A DNA stretch of 64,000 bases from Platerodrilus igneus (Eukaryota; Arthropoda; Insecta; Coleoptera; Lycidae), in contig JARFIW010001254.1 of NCBI GenBank assembly GCA_036346225.1, forward strand, positions 97,001 through 161,000, in the 5' to 3' direction. The position numbers were made by a program, and so were the translations under genes. Shown here in pieces: positions 34,578 through 45,846 of this stretch (positions are counted from its first letter, which is position 1; the number at the start of each line of letters is the position of its first letter). The notes beneath the pieces are model-generated. The model was not told the origin of the DNA. It searched no databases and saw only the letters and a list, made by a program, of their open reading frames with translations.

Positions 34578-35505
34578 AGATAGTGGTTCAATAAAAATTT
34601 TGGGCCTTTCGTGGCGCGCTCTTACAGATGTATTTTTATACAACTTAAACGCTGAAGAGCGTGCTGCACTAAGCGTAATATTTTATCAGCTATCGCAAAA
34701 ATTTTTGATCCTCTCGGTTTGATAGCGCTTTCAGTACTTTTCGCTAAACGTTTAATTCAAGATCTTTGGCTTTTAGGCCTCGGTTGAAACCAAGAACCGC
34801 CATTGGAAGTCGTAGAAAAAAGGAAATATTTTTTTGGGTAAATTGCCAGTGGTTTTGAATATTGAGATTTCGCGTCGCATCGTATGTAATAATTTTAAAA
34901 AAGCGGAGTTGCATGGGTTCTGTGATGCTTCTGAAGACGGGTATGCAGCTGTCATCTATTTTCGTTCGTTAATAGTGTCATGTCATTAGTATGCGCAAAA
35001 TCGAAGGTTGCTCCTACTAATCGCATTTCACTGCACCGCCTCGAATTGTGTGCTGCCGTACTCTTGTCAGATTTAGTAGATTTCGTCAAAAATACTTATA
35101 CAGATAGTTTATCATTTAGTAGTATTTTCGCGTGGTCAGATTCGACTGTTGTTGTCTGGGATTCGGTCTTTCTCGCATAAGTGGAAGACCTTTGTTAGCA
35201 ATCGCATTCAAGAACGTATTCCTCCATCTTCGTGGTTTCATGTTAAGTCCCAGGACAACTCTGCGGATTATGTCTCACGGGGACTTTTGACTTTAGTGGT
35301 TCATCATCCATTATGGTGGACAGATCCTTCCTGGTTAGTGCGTCGTAGCGACAAATGTCCAGTAACGTCACTGCCAAAACTTATCGACTCATCTCAGATG
35401 GACGTCGAATATCGTACTCTGTCATTAACAGCCGTTATGCCTGAAAATTTCGTAGATTTGTTATTGTTTATTCTTTTTTCGTTACTGATTTATGTGGTTA
35501 ATTAA
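34578..35505 (+). pseudogene. Bel/Pao RT end and RNase H
   Basis: Fragments include IFDPLGLIALS, then the RNase H-like region (SLVCAKSKVAPTNRISLHRL, IFAWSDSTVV), then WFHVKSQDNSADYVSRG and LWWTDPSWL. Stops and frameshifts occur every few hundred bases. Homology ends near 35470, where an insertion starts. Confidence 0.85.
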
Positions 35506-37584
35506 ATAATTAAAGTAACCCGTGGGTTCTTTAATATTCTCTGACAAAACCAGTAAACTTTAAGGAAGGATTTCCTTAAAATGATGGAACGCAACTATCT
35601 TCCGACTATGCTAGGGGTCTAATCCTCGGGTAGAGCTTATGAGGATTGGTCGTGGTTCTTTTTACAAAACATTATTTACTTACTGATTCAATTTATACCA
35701 AAATAGGGGTATAGGAATGGCGCCATCAAGTCATTAAGTTTAAACACAGAGTTTCCCTAAGAGGGACTTGGGAGTCCTTAGAAAGGAAAATTGTTTTTAC
35801 TGCTTAAGCAGGAGCTGTAAAGAAAATTGGATTAAATTAACAAAGGAGGACATAAGAGGTATACTCTTGCTACCTCATAAAAAGAAAAGCTATAAATATC
35901 AATGATGCACACACTTTTATAGACACAATTATTAAGCATCAAATTTTGAAAGTGTTATCGGTGCTCCTTCGTCAAATGGGAGCTACAAATATCATTATAT
36001 TGAAGGTATTTATGCCTTTTATTCCTTGATCCAATTACGCTATTTTTGAACTCACTTGTTTAAAATAAAACAATTAATTAAATGAATTAAATGATAATTC
36101 TTTAATTAAATGTTGCTTCATGATAAAAAGTTGTATGTACAAAATTTACATATCAAAATGGTACTTTAATTTTTTCTACACAGATGTAGAATAAAAAATT
36201 CAAATAAAATATCAAATATGTTAAGCATTTTCTTTTGCCACAGAATTATCTCAAATCAATACCCAAAATATCAGATCTGTTATTAGGCTTACAAGTTTAT
36301 ATGGAAATATCAAAAATGTAATAATTTAATTTTCAAATGCTTTAACTACAATTACACATAAATGAAAACTTTAATCAGTACTCAATTAAGGTGTTTAAGT
36401 TCGTTAGTAATAATAACAGTTATAACCCTGGATTTAAATATTGACAATTACAAAACATCAAAAGTCCTTTGTAGTTTGTTAAACAAAATAATAATTATAG
36501 GTCATTACAATGTTATTTTTCAGATGTTGCCTTGTATCAATGTTGGCCAAATGCGGTCGTCATGTGAAAATAATAAAGAACGCTCACCTTGTATAGCCAG
36601 GTTCTTGTTTATGTGACTGTGTTACATTGTATTAAACCAGATGTGCTTACATACTGTGCCTTGACAAACAAATGACGTAGCTGTCCACATGTTGTGATGC
36701 AGCCAAACAACTGTGCCTCTTGGACCCAATTATGCAAACTTGAAGTGTATTTCTTCTACGCAAAAACGAAACAAACCAAAATCCAATCAAACAGTTATCA
36801 AAAAGTGCAGTAATTCCTTCTATTACGGCATTTCGTTTGTTACCAAACAATTATGTTGAATGTAATTATCCACATTATTACTTGTAAATATTTCACAGCA
36901 ATTAAAGGATTATCGTAAATGTTAATTATAGGACGTTTAGATTAAAACAAAAGAATTGCTATTAAATTGAAGAACATTCCGGTTAAATCACAAGTATTAC
37001 GGCTTCATTGAAGAACATTCTTATTAAATCTCAAATATTACGGTCAAATTGAAGGACATTCATATTAAATCAAAAATTATTATCGTCACATTGAAGAACG
37101 TTCGTATTAAATTTAGAATGTTGCAATCAAATTGAAAACATTCATATTAAATGGTAAAATTGAAGAGAAGAAAAAAAAAAGATAAGGGAAGAGCGCTATA
37201 ACAAAATTATTTAGTTTGTTTAAGGGATTAAATCTATGTGCTTACCATTATTAGAAACACTTATTCAAGTGCATGATGCACTTGAATTAAACACATTGGC
37301 GTAAGGTCACACGCAAATTGCTGGCTAGAACTCTAATGTTCTCCATGATGTGCTCGTATCAGGTGCCAATGCCAGACTGACTGCCGACACACCGCGCACA
37401 ATATCTCAAAGTCGTTTGACATTGAAGTGTTTATTCACACAGCCAACGCCTGTTGTTAGCAACCAAACTAGCATTTCTGTATTATGATTGGCTACATGTT
37501 CCCAATACGAATATTTATTTGAATGACGATATTTACTTGTTTAATCGAATAGACAAAAAGACGTATTTAATAAATAAGTTCTAG
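35506..37584. mobile_element. 2.1-kb insertion of unknown type inside Bel/Pao
   Basis: The Bel/Pao RNase H-to-integrase linker stops near 35470 and resumes near 37600. The DNA between is AT-rich, without a recognisable gene. It includes a degenerate ~50-bp tandem repeat (36955-37150, with TTGAAGAACATTC and ATTAAAT recurring) and a 25-bp palindrome at 37263-37287. I could not find matching ends or a target duplication, so the class is open. Confidence 0.5.
36955..37150. repeat. Degenerate ~50-bp tandem repeat
   Basis: About four units share ATTGAAGAACATTC(G/T/A)TATTAAAT and a following AAATATTACGG-like block. The units are well diverged from each other. Confidence 0.6.
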
Positions 37585-38692
37585 GTGATTTGTAGTCGTC
37601 AAAAAAAATTGTTACAATTGGATAAATTTTCAAAGCTGCAGGAAATTTGTAGGATTATTACATGTATTCGTCATTTCATTCATAATGTTCAATGTCCGGC
37701 GGATTTGCATTCAACATATTCTGATCGTTTGTCTCTAGCTCAGCAGAAAGAGGCTATACATTTATTGATTAAAAAAGTTTAAACAAATGTTTTTGCCCAA
37801 GACATTGCAAATATTAGAACTGGAAAACTTGTTAGTAAACAACTACGTAGTGTTAGTCTGTTTCTAGAAAGTCGTGATTTGTTGAGGGTGGGCGGTCGCC
37901 TGCGCAATTCAGAGTTATCATATGATGCAAAATTTCCAATTTTGCTTTCTCGTTCGCATCGGTTGACTGAAATTATTATATTAGATTGTCATGAAAGACA
38001 TTTACATCCTGGAAATCGAACAACTCAATTTTTATCAACTCAAAATTATTGGATTTTGTCCGCAAAGGGGGCTATTCGGCAATGTTTGAAATCTTGCATT
38101 CGGTATTTTTGTGAAAACCCTGTGGCTTTATGTCCCCCTATGAGGGATTCACCAGCTTCTTGGTTAACTCCAGGTAAGGCTTTTTACATACGGGAGTCGA
38201 CTTTGGTGAACCTTTCTCTGTCACGATGAATCGGTGTCGTAGCGCAAAATCATTGAAAGCCTACTTATTTATTTGTTTCAGCGCTAAAGCTATCCATTTA
38301 GAATTAGTGTCTAACTTGTCGACAGACCCTTTCTTGGGTGCTTTACGTCAATTTATTGCTCGAAGAGGCAAATGTATTAAAAATCCATTGTGATAATGGT
38401 ACCAATTTCGTTGGGGCCTCTCGTGAAATCTTTCAATTGATGCACCATTCGACAGGCGTTGAGGAAATCGAATTTATGTTTAACCCTCCTACCTCATTTT
38501 GGTGGGTTGTGGGAGGCCGGGATTAAATCGGTAAAATCCCATTTGAAAAGAATTATCGGTGAACAAATTTTGCCGTTTGAAAAATTCTCGACGGTATTGA
38601 TTCAAGTCGAAGCGATTCTCAACTCACGTCCACTATGCACACTGAGTTGCGAACCGCTTTACCAAAAATTCACAAAAATAATAAATCGATGA
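37585..38692 (+). pseudogene. Bel/Pao integrase
   Basis: Three frames in order. The linker comes first (FSKLQEICRIITCIRHFIHNV, split at about 37600). The zinc-binding domain is at 37879-38229 (LRVGGRLRNSELS, HERHLHPGNRTTQ, IRQCLKSCIRYFC). The core is at 38338-38692 (HCDNGTNFVGASREI, then [10 protein letters not shown] and [10 protein letters not shown]). The DNGTNF motif with a catalytic Asp survives. Frameshifts make it non-functional. Confidence 0.85.
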
Positions 38693-39220
38693 GACCAATA
38701 GTTTCAGGTATCAACTTACCGACTTACTATTTATTACGATGGCTGTCAAATGAATTTAAGAATTAAAGTTTAACAGTTTGTCTTTACAAAACTCTTTAGA
38801 GTTTATTAATAAAGTAAAAAATATCACATTAGAAGAGAACGAAATCTTAATTCATTTGATGTCAGTTCATTATTCCCTAGTGTTCCAATACCACGTACTT
38901 TAGCATATTTAAAGGATGTTTTTATAGATAGTGATATTGATGATGAAAAGTTGAGGACTATATCAAGCTTGTTTCGCATTGCATGTCTCAGAACTGTTTT
39001 CAATTCAACAACAAGTTCTACGAACAACATGAAGGCACTGCAATGGGAAATAGCCTGTCATCTTTCATAGCAAATTTATTTATGTCTCGTTTTGAGACCG
39101 AGTTAAAAGAAAACTCCAAATACTTCCCAAGAATATGGTTAAGGTTTGTTGTGGATAATACCAGCCTGCGGGTGAGGAGAATATCCTCGGTAGTGTTTAA
39201 AGCAACATTATAGTAAATTG
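38645..39220 (+). pseudogene. Penelope-like element reverse transcriptase fragment
   Basis: Begins inside the Bel integrase end with [18 protein letters not shown] sequence. It continues in broken frames to 38983-39213, where QFNNKFYEQHEGTAMGNSLS and ANLFMSRFE match the RT core of Penelope-like elements (the GTAMGSPLSP and IANLFM motifs). The following catalytic region reads LRFVVDNTS, where a YVDD is expected, so it is degraded. Confidence 0.75.
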
Positions 39221-39315
39221 TATTTTGGGAAGGTTCACTTCAGCGTAAGTCGTGAGGAGAATATTCGCTGAAGTATTCCGGAACAACAACTAATTATTAT
39301 TTAATTGCAAATTTC

Positions 39316-39356
39316 CTACTGATGATGACCACATAGTGGTTGAAATACGTATCTAG
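39316..39356 (+). ncRNA. Hammerhead-ribozyme-like motif in Penelope pseudo-LTR
   Basis: CTGATGA at 39319-39325 is followed by an ACCAC/GTGGT stem with ATA loop, then GAAA (39342-39345). A tiny ATA/TAT stem III comes next, ending in TATC, with CTA/TAG as a 3-bp stem I. This is the layout of the minimal type I hammerheads known from Penelope-like elements. Stem I is short, so activity as a monomer is doubtful. Confidence 0.55.
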
Positions 39357-39439
39357 TATTTTAAATATTTTTGTGGTAAGGGATTTTTATTCTTTTTTAT
39401 TCAAATTGTGCCACAGTGTTCCTATAGATTATTAAACAT

Positions 39440-39647
39440 GACTTCCCGGTCTCCGAAATTTAATAGGTATCGGAGCTTAGCTCTTATAATTAGTTTGGTA
39501 AAAGCAGATATTCGATTTCTAAAAAGCTGTAAAACCCACAAAGGTTTTCCAAATTTCATTAACGTAAAAATCAGCAGTAATTGTAAACGTAGTAACGTCA
39601 TGATCAATTTTTCAAAAGCTAAATTTTATTCTTTTTTATTAAAATAA
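39440..39647 (+). pseudogene. Penelope-like element RT N-terminal fragment
   Basis: The frame 39408-39647 contains VKADIRFLKSCKTHKGFPNF, resembling the N-terminal region of Penelope-like reverse transcriptases (an FLK-CKK--I-PKFI pattern). It follows the ribozyme-bearing pseudo-LTR, as expected for the start of a copy in tandem after the previous one. It is truncated at about 39650. Confidence 0.55.
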
Positions 39648-39649
39648 AT

Positions 39650-41290
39650 ATTGCTATCAAATTTGTTCACGACGAAGATCATAACCCTTTTTACACCTTT
39701 TTATGTCAATTAAAGCCAGCAAAAAGAATTGCAATTTACCACGAACGTTTCGTTGAACCTTCAAAGAACTATTCCCTTTTTAAAAAGTACCTTTGCGCAC
39801 CAACTAAAATTTTGTTGACCTTTTAAACAAATATTCAAATTACATGGAATTTTTAAGCTCATCCAATATTTAAAATAAAAAAGTAACATACTATAAATTT
39901 AAAAGATAATTCTGATCTTATGTTCCTGCTGTAACTTCTTATTAGAGCTTCCTGATTCAAATGTGTTGCTTGTTCTGTGGTTAACCCTCAGCTTGGCGTG
40001 CTCCCAATACTTCAAAAACGTTTATCAGCAACTTGAAGTTATTTATGAAGTACTAACCCTGTACTTCGAGTTGATTGAGTCTCGATTTTAGTTTCCTTAT
40101 TTAGAGTCGATTTATAGTTGTGTTCTTACTTACACGATTTTAATTTGTGTCTTTACTTAGAGTCGATTTTAATTTCACATACTTAGAGTCGATTTGATTT
40201 ATAATTGTTTCCTTACTTAGAGCCTTACATAAATTTTAAAGATTTTGTTTACATTAAATAAATCTAGACTTACGTTTTATATTAACGGCAGAGTTTTACA
40301 CTCGTATTTCAACGTGCACTTTTATTATTTACTTCACTTGTAATTCTTAATTTCTATTACTTTTCACTTTGACTAAATTGAAATTCACGTAATAACTTGG
40401 TTTCAACTATTACAGTTCGCGCGTCGAATATGGAATGCCCTCGCTTATCGGCTCTGGTCGGTTTTACAGACAACTTCGTTCCACGTGCTCGTATTGGTTG
40501 ACCGTTCGCTATCTTGTTATTAGACCATGGCCAAGGCGTTGCCATTACGTGCTATCTTCAACCTATTGAGTTTTATTTAGTGTTGCTTGTTATAGACGCT
40601 TGATTTTGCACGTACATCAAAGCTGTGTATTGGAATTCATTGCCAATGTTATATCATATATGCTTGAAACTGCACGTAGCCCTAATTTTTAGTGTCCATA
40701 CTTTGTTTAGCTATGTTGGGTTTTATTCAATGTGGCAATTCCTACATTTCAAATGGCACGTACGCTTTCGCCTCAATTCTTTACACTTTATGAAATATGT
40801 ACGCTTTTAAATGTTTACCTATACAAACTGGTATACATTCCATGCGTTTTATTGACTTATATTTCTTACAGAAGTGCATCTAGGTTGAACGAAGTTTCAT
40901 TTTACACTTATTTTGCTTTAAATATGCCGAATTTGTATTTATTTTGAACTTAGGATGTTTTAAATGTTTTAAAATTGATTGAATTGTGTCCGCAATTATT
41001 TATCATGTGGTTAAGTTATTACTGAATGTGCTTCCTTTAATTAACTGTAGCTTATTATTCATTTTATAGAGGCTGATTTGTATGCTTTTTGCATAATGAA
41101 CGAATTATTTACATTTTATGATTTAAACGTTTGGTCTTCGTAGTTTTTATGATATTTACATGAGGTATTCCTCCCTTGTGACCTTATATACCCTTAAATA
41201 ACCCTATTATCATAGCATTTTCCCTCCAAATTAAAATATAAAATTTTGAGTCAATGTCATTTTGGCGCTCAACGTGTCACAAATTCCACA
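39650..41290. other. AT-rich region without recognisable genes
   Basis: Contains a degenerate ~45-bp tandem repeat at 40075-40225 (CTTACTTAGAGTCGATTTTAATT units). Open frames at 40357-40947 have no family features. Confidence 0.55.
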
Positions 41291-41825
41291 TTGATCTTAA
41301 AAATTTTGTATTTTTATTTTCTTATTTATTTACACTTATTCTATCTACTTGTTTGTACAATACCTAACTAATTTTATTTAACTATTCCCTTATCTTAATT
41401 CCCTTAGCTATTCCTATACCTATCTCACCTAAATTATTTATACAACACCCAATCAATTTTATACAACTATGTCTCTTATCTAGCTGTCTATATTTATCTC
41501 ACCTAAGTTATTTATATAGCAACCAATCGATTTTATACAACTATGTCTTTTATTTTAATTCCTAACTATGTATATTTATCTTACCTAAATTATGTATCTA
41601 ACACCTAACTAATTTCACGACTATTCTCCTGTTTTAATTCCCCCAGCTATCTACTCTTCTCCTACCTAACTTATTTTATACCGTACTTAATTAATTTTAT
41701 GCGACTATTTCCCTTTTTTAATCCCTTGGCTACCTATACCTATATTAGTTATATAACATCTAACTGATTTTTTATGTAACTATTCCCCTATTTTTAATCC
41801 CTCTAGCTTATATTAGTATATTAAA
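41290..41825. repeat. Degenerate ~105-bp pyrimidine-rich tandem repeat
   Basis: About five units carry CCTATTTTAATTCC, TACCTAAATTATTTAT and ACACCTAACTAATTTTAT variants. It lies directly downstream of the minus-strand gypsy RT, where an LTR or 3' untranslated part would be expected. Confidence 0.6.
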
Positions 41826-41839
41826 TTTATATGAAATTT

Positions 41840-43081
41840 ACTCCGGATCGAACGGGATACAAACTTCTTTATACGGTCCTAAAATACTCTGCATAGCTTT
41901 AACTAATGCAGCTGTGCTTGAAGACAAACCTAAAGAGACCACTTTAAATTGGTATATATGCCCTTCTACAGAAAAACCCGTATATCTCCTCGATTCTTTT
42001 GATAGTGGAATTAGCCAGACATGAATTTTTAAGATCTATCTTACTAACAATTTTCGCATTACCTAACATCGCCAAGATACTATCCATGGTTTGTGGAGAA
42101 TTATATTGTGGTTTAGTTCACTGATTTATGTTCCTAGCATCCATACATCACCTGACATTATCATCAAAATGTGTATTCGATTTCTCAAAGCTTCTTTTAA
42201 CATTTGATCAATTTCTATTTTTACTCTATCTCTGTACGCCGCTGGAATAGGATATAATTTTGCATCGAACGGTTTCGTATTAACAACCTCCAACTTATGC
42301 TCGTAACCTGTAGCAATTCTAGATTCTGACCCTATCAATTTGGAATATTTATTCAACAATGACTTTACTTCACCCTTCAATTCACCTGGACACTTAAGTT
42401 CATCTTCTGTCGTCCCCTCATTCGCTACTTCACCTTCAAACTGATTTATTTTCAGACAGTCATTTCCGATTTCTGCTCTAACTTCTTCATCCCACTTAAT
42501 ATATTCCCCCTTACATATTATCTCCTTGCATTCAGCATTTATTTTTAACTCCAACTTATTTATAGTATCCATCTCAAAAATAGCGTCCATTTTCAATCCA
42601 GGTACTATCATAAATTCAATTTCAAATTTTAGACTGCCTAATTCACATTTCAGAATCACCATCCTGTTTATACTCTCAAACTTTTTACTGTTTGGCGCTA
42701 CCAAGTTACACTTTTTCACGGGTATCATTTTATCCATTAATTTTTCATTTTTGACAAAATCTTCTGAAACGAGTGACGCCTCCGCTCCTGTATGAATGAG
42801 TACATTAATCACATTTATTTTCCACATTCAAATTAATTATAAGTAATAAATTTTTGTTTGTATCTTAAGTCATTTTCCACTTCAAATTTATTCTCATAGG
42901 CTTGCTTGGTTTGTCTTTTCTTAAAAATTTTGGTTCGACGTAGATGGGCCTGCTTGATTCGTAATTTCGGCATATGTGCGGTTAGTTCTCCTAGTTTCTG
43001 ACGCTTGTTCCACCGGTTCTTGGTTATTTGTATGTTGGCTTACATTGTATTGTTGACGCGGATTATTTTGGTCTGTGGTCT
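41840..43081 (-). pseudogene. Ty3/gypsy fragment: gag tail, protease, RT start
   Basis: Read high to low. First is a gag C-terminal tail ending at a stop (42900-43081, with EPVEQASETRR and ITNQAGPSTS). Next is the protease at 42126-42827, where the active site reads LIHTGAEASLVSE (the usual Asp of DTGA is His), and then an RT entry KLYPIPAAYRDRV. RT finger/palm remnants follow down to about 41840 (AKIVSKIDLKN, YQFKVVSLGL). The Asp-to-His change would kill the protease. It differs in family from the other two gypsy copies. Confidence 0.75.
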
Positions 43082-43724
43082 GTCAACTTTAATCTGCATT
43101 TGTAGATATTCACTGCCACATTCAGCACCCACCACCTAAAATTTGTGTTTGTTCTTTTTAAACTTTCAAACATTACATGCTGTTTTATATTTAATACAAA
43201 AGAAATAATTCCTGAAACGGAGACTCTCGAGCTCGAAGACCTAGCACTGCGGGAGCCCACTCGAGCTAAATTTTTCACCACATGCACGTTTATTTGAAAT
43301 TTTGTTTAACCTAACTCTCCATCCTTTAGTATTCAATTATCTAATGGGGCACAGCCCAATTCAGCATCCACCGACGTCAAACAAACACTTGCGGCGAAAC
43401 CCTAAGGAATAATTCTTCAATGGAGCATCCTCGGACCATCCACACCACAACGACGAGAGTGAAACCGAGAGCGAAGCGATAGCGGTCCCAGCATGATTAC
43501 ATCGTGACTCATTTAAATTCGTCACCACGTTTTATTTTTTTAATTCGCGGAGCGAAGTCCTAGGCAGCCCTATTTCGCAATTATCATTGAACAAGCAACC
43601 GTCCAACAAAGACATCCGTCATCAAAGCCTGAGCGCTGCGCCACCACAACATCCTAACATCAACAAAACACACAAAATCACTTTGTTTTAGAAACCGCCT
43701 TGTATATCTACTCCAGTTCATATG
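43082..43724. other. Unassigned, partly GC-rich
   Basis: Probably the leader or LTR of the minus-strand gypsy fragment (43200-43560 is GC-richer). No second copy in the window allows proof. No gene is seen. Confidence 0.35.
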
Positions 43725-44040
43725 GAACCACAAATTGTGGTAAAATTTACTACTACGCTCAAGGTCCCGGGTTCGAATCCTGACACGATCCGCTTGAAAA
43801 ATGTCAGGCGAGCATTTTTCACAAAAATACATCCTCGTTCGGATGAGAGGTAAAATGGATGTCCCGTGTGTGAGTGTTGTCACGTACGTTAAAGATCCCA
43901 ACCTTGCTTGGAACAGCAAGGATTCGGCAAAATTTTCCAGGTAAAAAAATCGCTTCCTGGCCAATGTAGTACCTTCGGGTGGAGCATTGGAAAATCACAT
44001 GCAAGGTAAAATTTACTTCAATTGTAGTACATTTTACAAT
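43725..44040 (+). mobile_element. tRNA-derived SINE with MetaSINE-like central domain
   Basis: GGTTCGAATCC at 43763-43773 is an exact Pol III B box, preceded by a poorer A-box-like TGTGGTAAAATTT. Downstream, CGTTCGGATGAGAGGTAAAA, ATGTCCCGTGTGTGAG and ACGTTAAAGATCCC resemble, from memory, the conserved central domain of the MetaSINE superfamily (GTTCGGATGAGACGTTAAA then CACGTTAAAGAACCC). The 3' end is ill-defined. The minus-strand open frame over it is a shadow. Confidence 0.55.
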
Positions 44041-44359
44041 ACCTTTTTAGTGTGACATTAGAAAAAGACGCATCTTTTAAACCTCCTATAATAGTACCAG
44101 TGTAGGATTGAAAACACAATATACAATGAAAGTTACAATCTCGTTTCTGAATTGAATAAGTTCACAAACATGCTCCCGAATTGTTATACCTCTAAACAAT
44201 TTTGAATATTTTGGTTCACAATTAACATGTGTAGTTCACCATTCTCATTTTCAATTTTTTTCTAGTACAGTATTGTTTAATAAATTACAAATATTATTAA
44301 GGTTTTATATTATGTTAAGCACTTGGTAGTTAAAATTTTCAAAAAATCAGAAAACTTAC
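44041..44359. other. Intron-like AT-rich DNA
   Basis: Sequence on the downstream (donor) side of the kinase exon. I see no second exon, repeat or RNA. Confidence 0.5.
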
Positions 44360-44505
44360 CATAAATTGATCGCGCTTATTGTCTGCATGATTCTTGAGGG
44401 TTATTTCACATTGTGGATGTTTTAATATTTCGTTGATGCTGATTCTTTTAGTATAATCGGCTTCCACCATTTGGTGTATTAGTTCACAAAATAAAGCAGA
44501 TAAGC
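44360..44505 (-). CDS. Host protein kinase exon (C-terminal lobe, subdomain XI)
   Basis: On the minus strand TGTATTTTTTCAG precedes and GTAAGTTTTC follows a 146-base open block (2 + 48 codons). The peptide contains LFCELIHQMVEADYTKRISI, followed by NEILKHPQ. This matches kinase subdomain XI, in which a conserved Arg follows a DP/DY-x-KR turn and a helix ends in HP. It is therefore the last part of a eukaryotic protein kinase domain, catalysing phosphotransfer in the full protein. The exon enters with a split codon and leaves in phase 0. Upstream kinase exons must lie beyond position 45000, probably outside the window. The kinase family cannot be set from this piece; cell-cycle kinases of the Wee1 kind were considered but not supported. 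Confidence 0.7.
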
Positions 44506-45406
44506 CTGAAAAAATACAATTTAAAAATGAAGTTTCTAAATATGCTTGCATTAAAATATAGTACTTTATGCGATATTACATTCCAGTCTATTATAATATA
44601 TGTATAACTTAACTAGTTTGTACGTATAAATTTATAAACCTTAAAAACCATGAACACCTTTCGGGTTATTCAAAAATAGAGAAGAACTTTCTGCGGCAAT
44701 ATATAAAATATCAACTCTCAACATGTGAATAGTCTCTGGATCGACATCATATTAACTGAAATAACTTAGGTCAACAAAATACCTTTAAAACAGCAATTGG
44801 GAATAATCCTATTACTTTTCAACAATTTAACTAATTTAATTAATGTTAGTAATGTGATAACAAAATTTCTAGAATTCCTTAATTACTAATTAAATTTCAA
44901 AATTAAACAAATACATTTTATTACTTATAGTTAGAGAATAAAATAATAGATACGATTTTATTGATACTGGAAAACACTATAAGAAAGTGCCATCGTTTCC
45001 GTTTGATAAAATAAGAACACATCTCAAAGTTCAGCAAAATTATTCTAATACTAATAGCATGTACAATTTCCAATGATTGATTACTTCAGAGTAGATTGCT
45101 GTAAATTCGATTTTGTAGCTGTGTTTATGTATAATGACGTCTTTGCAGTATGCCGTCAATTGAAAACACACCATACAATTGCAGGTGCAGATATTCCATA
45201 GATGCAATGTATGTGCTGCAAACCCTTAAAATTATGGGATTGGTAAATTTGGTTTCATATTTTTTATCATTCGTTTTGTCATCAGCTGTATTTATAAAAT
45301 ATATACACTGTATATAAATATGTAACGGTGGTGGCTCAGTGCAGTTATGGTATAGTTGTATATTCAACGCCGAATTCTTATTACTCATAATAAAATTCCT
45401 AAATAG
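44506..45406. other. Intron-like AT-rich DNA
   Basis: Lies between the kinase exon and the gypsy LTR. No exon, repeat or RNA gene is recognised; the 87-codon minus frame at 45125-45388 lacks features. Confidence 0.55.
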
Positions 45407-45832
45407 TGTTACGAACTACTATTAGGCAACCCGTCAAACACACAAGCTACATAACCGAAGTGCATTCTACAGGAATCGAGAATGTTCCAGCGTATACCAG
45501 AGTATGAATCATATATTTAATTCAGGGTATACATAAGACCGGTGATGAAGTATAGAGTTAGTCTATATCAAAATGTCGTATATAAATCATCTCGTGTATA
45601 GTTAGTTGGTCATTACATTTTGAAAGTCCTATAGTAAATCTAAATTTGTGTTATGTGAACGTGTTTATTGTACTGCCAGCTTGTACATAAATAAACAAAA
45701 GTGTAATAAATAATTTATAGTAGTGTTTAGTGTTAAGAAGACATGGTTAAAGAATTAGTTTAAGAAGATATTAGTGCTTGTTTTTGTGAGGTTTTTTTTA
45801 AAAAAAGCCGCTGAAGAGGCCCGAAATCTAAC
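45407..45832 (+). repeat. 5' LTR of Ty3/gypsy element
   Basis: Begins TGTTACGAACTACTATTAGG and ends just before a primer-binding site at 45833. It has TATATAAA at 45579-45586 as promoter and AATAAA-type signals near 45690. The first ~130 bases match the truncated 3' LTR at 62832, and the last ~35 (CCGCTGAAGAGGCCCGAAAT) match 60470-60501, so two family members are in the window. Confidence 0.75.
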
Positions 45833-45846
45833 TGGCGCAGTCGGAT
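45833..45846 (+). promoter_or_regulatory. Primer-binding site, tRNA-Ser type
   Basis: TGGCGCAGTCGGAT follows the LTR end. It is the TGG-start complement of a tRNA 3' end and matches the serine tRNA site used by 17.6/297-type gypsy elements. It would prime minus-strand DNA synthesis. Confidence 0.75.

Larger units (their letters stand above)
31774..38692 (+). mobile_element. Decayed Bel/Pao retrotransposon
   Basis: All Bel/Pao domains are present in order on the plus strand: gag, zinc knuckles, protease, RT, RNase H, zinc-binding integrase and integrase core. They are in several frames with stops. About 2.1 kb of foreign DNA (35506-37584) separates RNase H from integrase. The 5' LTR should lie before 32016 and the 3' LTR is missing, replaced by Penelope-like sequence at about 38645-38690. 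Limits are approximate. Confidence 0.85.

Noticed and set aside
43740..43790. A true tRNA gene at the B box
   Set aside because: No A-box match of quality and no cloverleaf with an acceptor stem; downstream sequence is SINE-like.
44360..44505. Naming the kinase exon Wee1
   Set aside because: Only subdomain XI is visible, which does not separate kinase families.
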